Positions 34,293-34,662 of a stretch of DNA of 34,662 bases are shown piece by piece. A program made the position numbers and the translations under genes. The notes beneath the pieces were generated by a model that saw nothing but the letters and a program-made list of their open reading frames with translations, had not been told where the DNA came from and searched no databases. The stretch is from Candidatus Electrothrix gigas (GTDB taxonomy: Bacteria; Desulfobacterota; Desulfobulbia; Desulfobulbales; Desulfobulbaceae): NCBI GenBank assembly GCA_022766165.1, contig QYLO01000037.1, positions 1-34,662 of the forward strand, given 5' to 3'. Numbering within the stretch: the first letter of the stretch is position 1; each line of letters opens with the position of its first letter.

Positions 34293-34662
34293 CTGTTAAT
34301 ATAATTATGTCACTTCATCTTCCGCTTTGAGGAAGGCGAGTGAAAAATGATTGTTGAATGCAAGGGTACCACGTTTTGAGCTACAACTCCAAAAAAGAAA
34401 TTACAAAGCCTGTTCTGTCAGGCAATAGTCTGCTTCTTCTGAAAAAGAGTTGAAAAGAGCAAGTAAAAGGTTCGTAGTACTCGATGATCCAGTTTTTTTA
34501 CCTTGCAAAGTTTTCAAGAATTCTGTTCAATTAGGGGCATGCTTCATACACCCCAAAAAGTAGTTGACACTTTTTTTGAATACAGCATGGCGAAGGCGTA
34601 CCAATGCATTACACCGCTGGAGCTTCCGCAGAGTGGGTTAACGGTTTCTTAGCTGAAAATCA
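34293..34662. other. Right-hand end without a recognised gene
   Basis: No reading frame of convincing quality, RNA gene or repeat is seen. TTGACA at 34563-34568 within AAAAAGTAGTTGACAC could be a -35 element or part of the end of a mobile element continuing beyond the window, and the following GC-richer stretch (about 34585-34650) differs in composition from the rest. Neither is supported enough to call. Confidence 0.4.

Noticed and set aside
1..34662. Search for tRNA genes, rRNA and CRISPR arrays
   Set aside because: No cloverleaf, rRNA-like block or regularly spaced repeat array was seen by eye on either strand.

Overview
The window reads as a chromosomal segment of a Gram-negative, strictly or mainly anaerobic bacterium, most likely a Desulfobacterota relative of the Desulfobulbales (possibly a cable-bacterium-type genome). 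Grounds: lipid A and heptose genes (lpxD, gmhB), a selenocysteine-type cytoplasmic formate dehydrogenase fused to a GltD-like flavoprotein, a complex I membrane arm without nuoE/F/G beside it, and the zapB-like/zapA/6S RNA/rny order. The taxonomic assignment is inference.

Layout. 1-298: GC-rich, hairpin-rich sequence on the minus strand that resembles the 5' RNA of a group II intron and runs off the left edge. 339-4448 (-): one long fdh gene with an in-frame UGA (selenocysteine) at 1974-1976, read from a good sigma70-type promoter at 4541-4569. 4671-12044 (-): a run of closely spaced genes, dus, coiled-coil lipoprotein, small membrane protein, NamZ-type muramidase (DUF1343), lpxD and a CHASE2 adenylate cyclase. 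12147-12751 (+): a fur-family regulator with its own promoter, a possible Fur-like operator and a 26-codon leader ORF overlapping its start. 12778-15594 (-): tyrS and rny. 15824-16192 (+): a small UGA-interrupted reading frame of uncertain reality. 16155-17145 (-): zapB-like gene with an acidic repeat tail, zapA, and a very likely 6S RNA. 17329-17928 (-): a 38-residue protein coupled to a Nudix hydrolase.

18089-28764 (-): a complex I operon in the order nuoD-H-I-J-K-L-M-N, ended by a strong rho-independent terminator. It has no nuoA, B, C, E, F or G here. It is interrupted twice by AT-rich genes of nuclease-like families: an EEP (DNase I-like) nuclease plus an unknown 175-residue partner between nuoH and nuoI, and a PD-(D/E)XK-like ORF lacking a clear start codon between nuoL and nuoM.

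29023-34231: a MOSC-domain gene (-), two tandem paralogous stand-alone CZB zinc-binding proteins (+), each preceded by a promoter-like box enclosed in nested inverted repeats whose sequences differ but whose arrangement is kept, then gmhB and a large periplasmic M16 peptidase (-). The last 430 bases hold an 18-bp palindrome upstream of the peptidase gene and otherwise nothing I can identify.

Most interesting for follow-up: the nuclease genes lodged in the nuo operon, the paired CZB genes with covarying upstream structures, the fur leader ORF, the 6S RNA, and the selenocysteine-containing fused formate dehydrogenase that ordinary gene callers would split in two.
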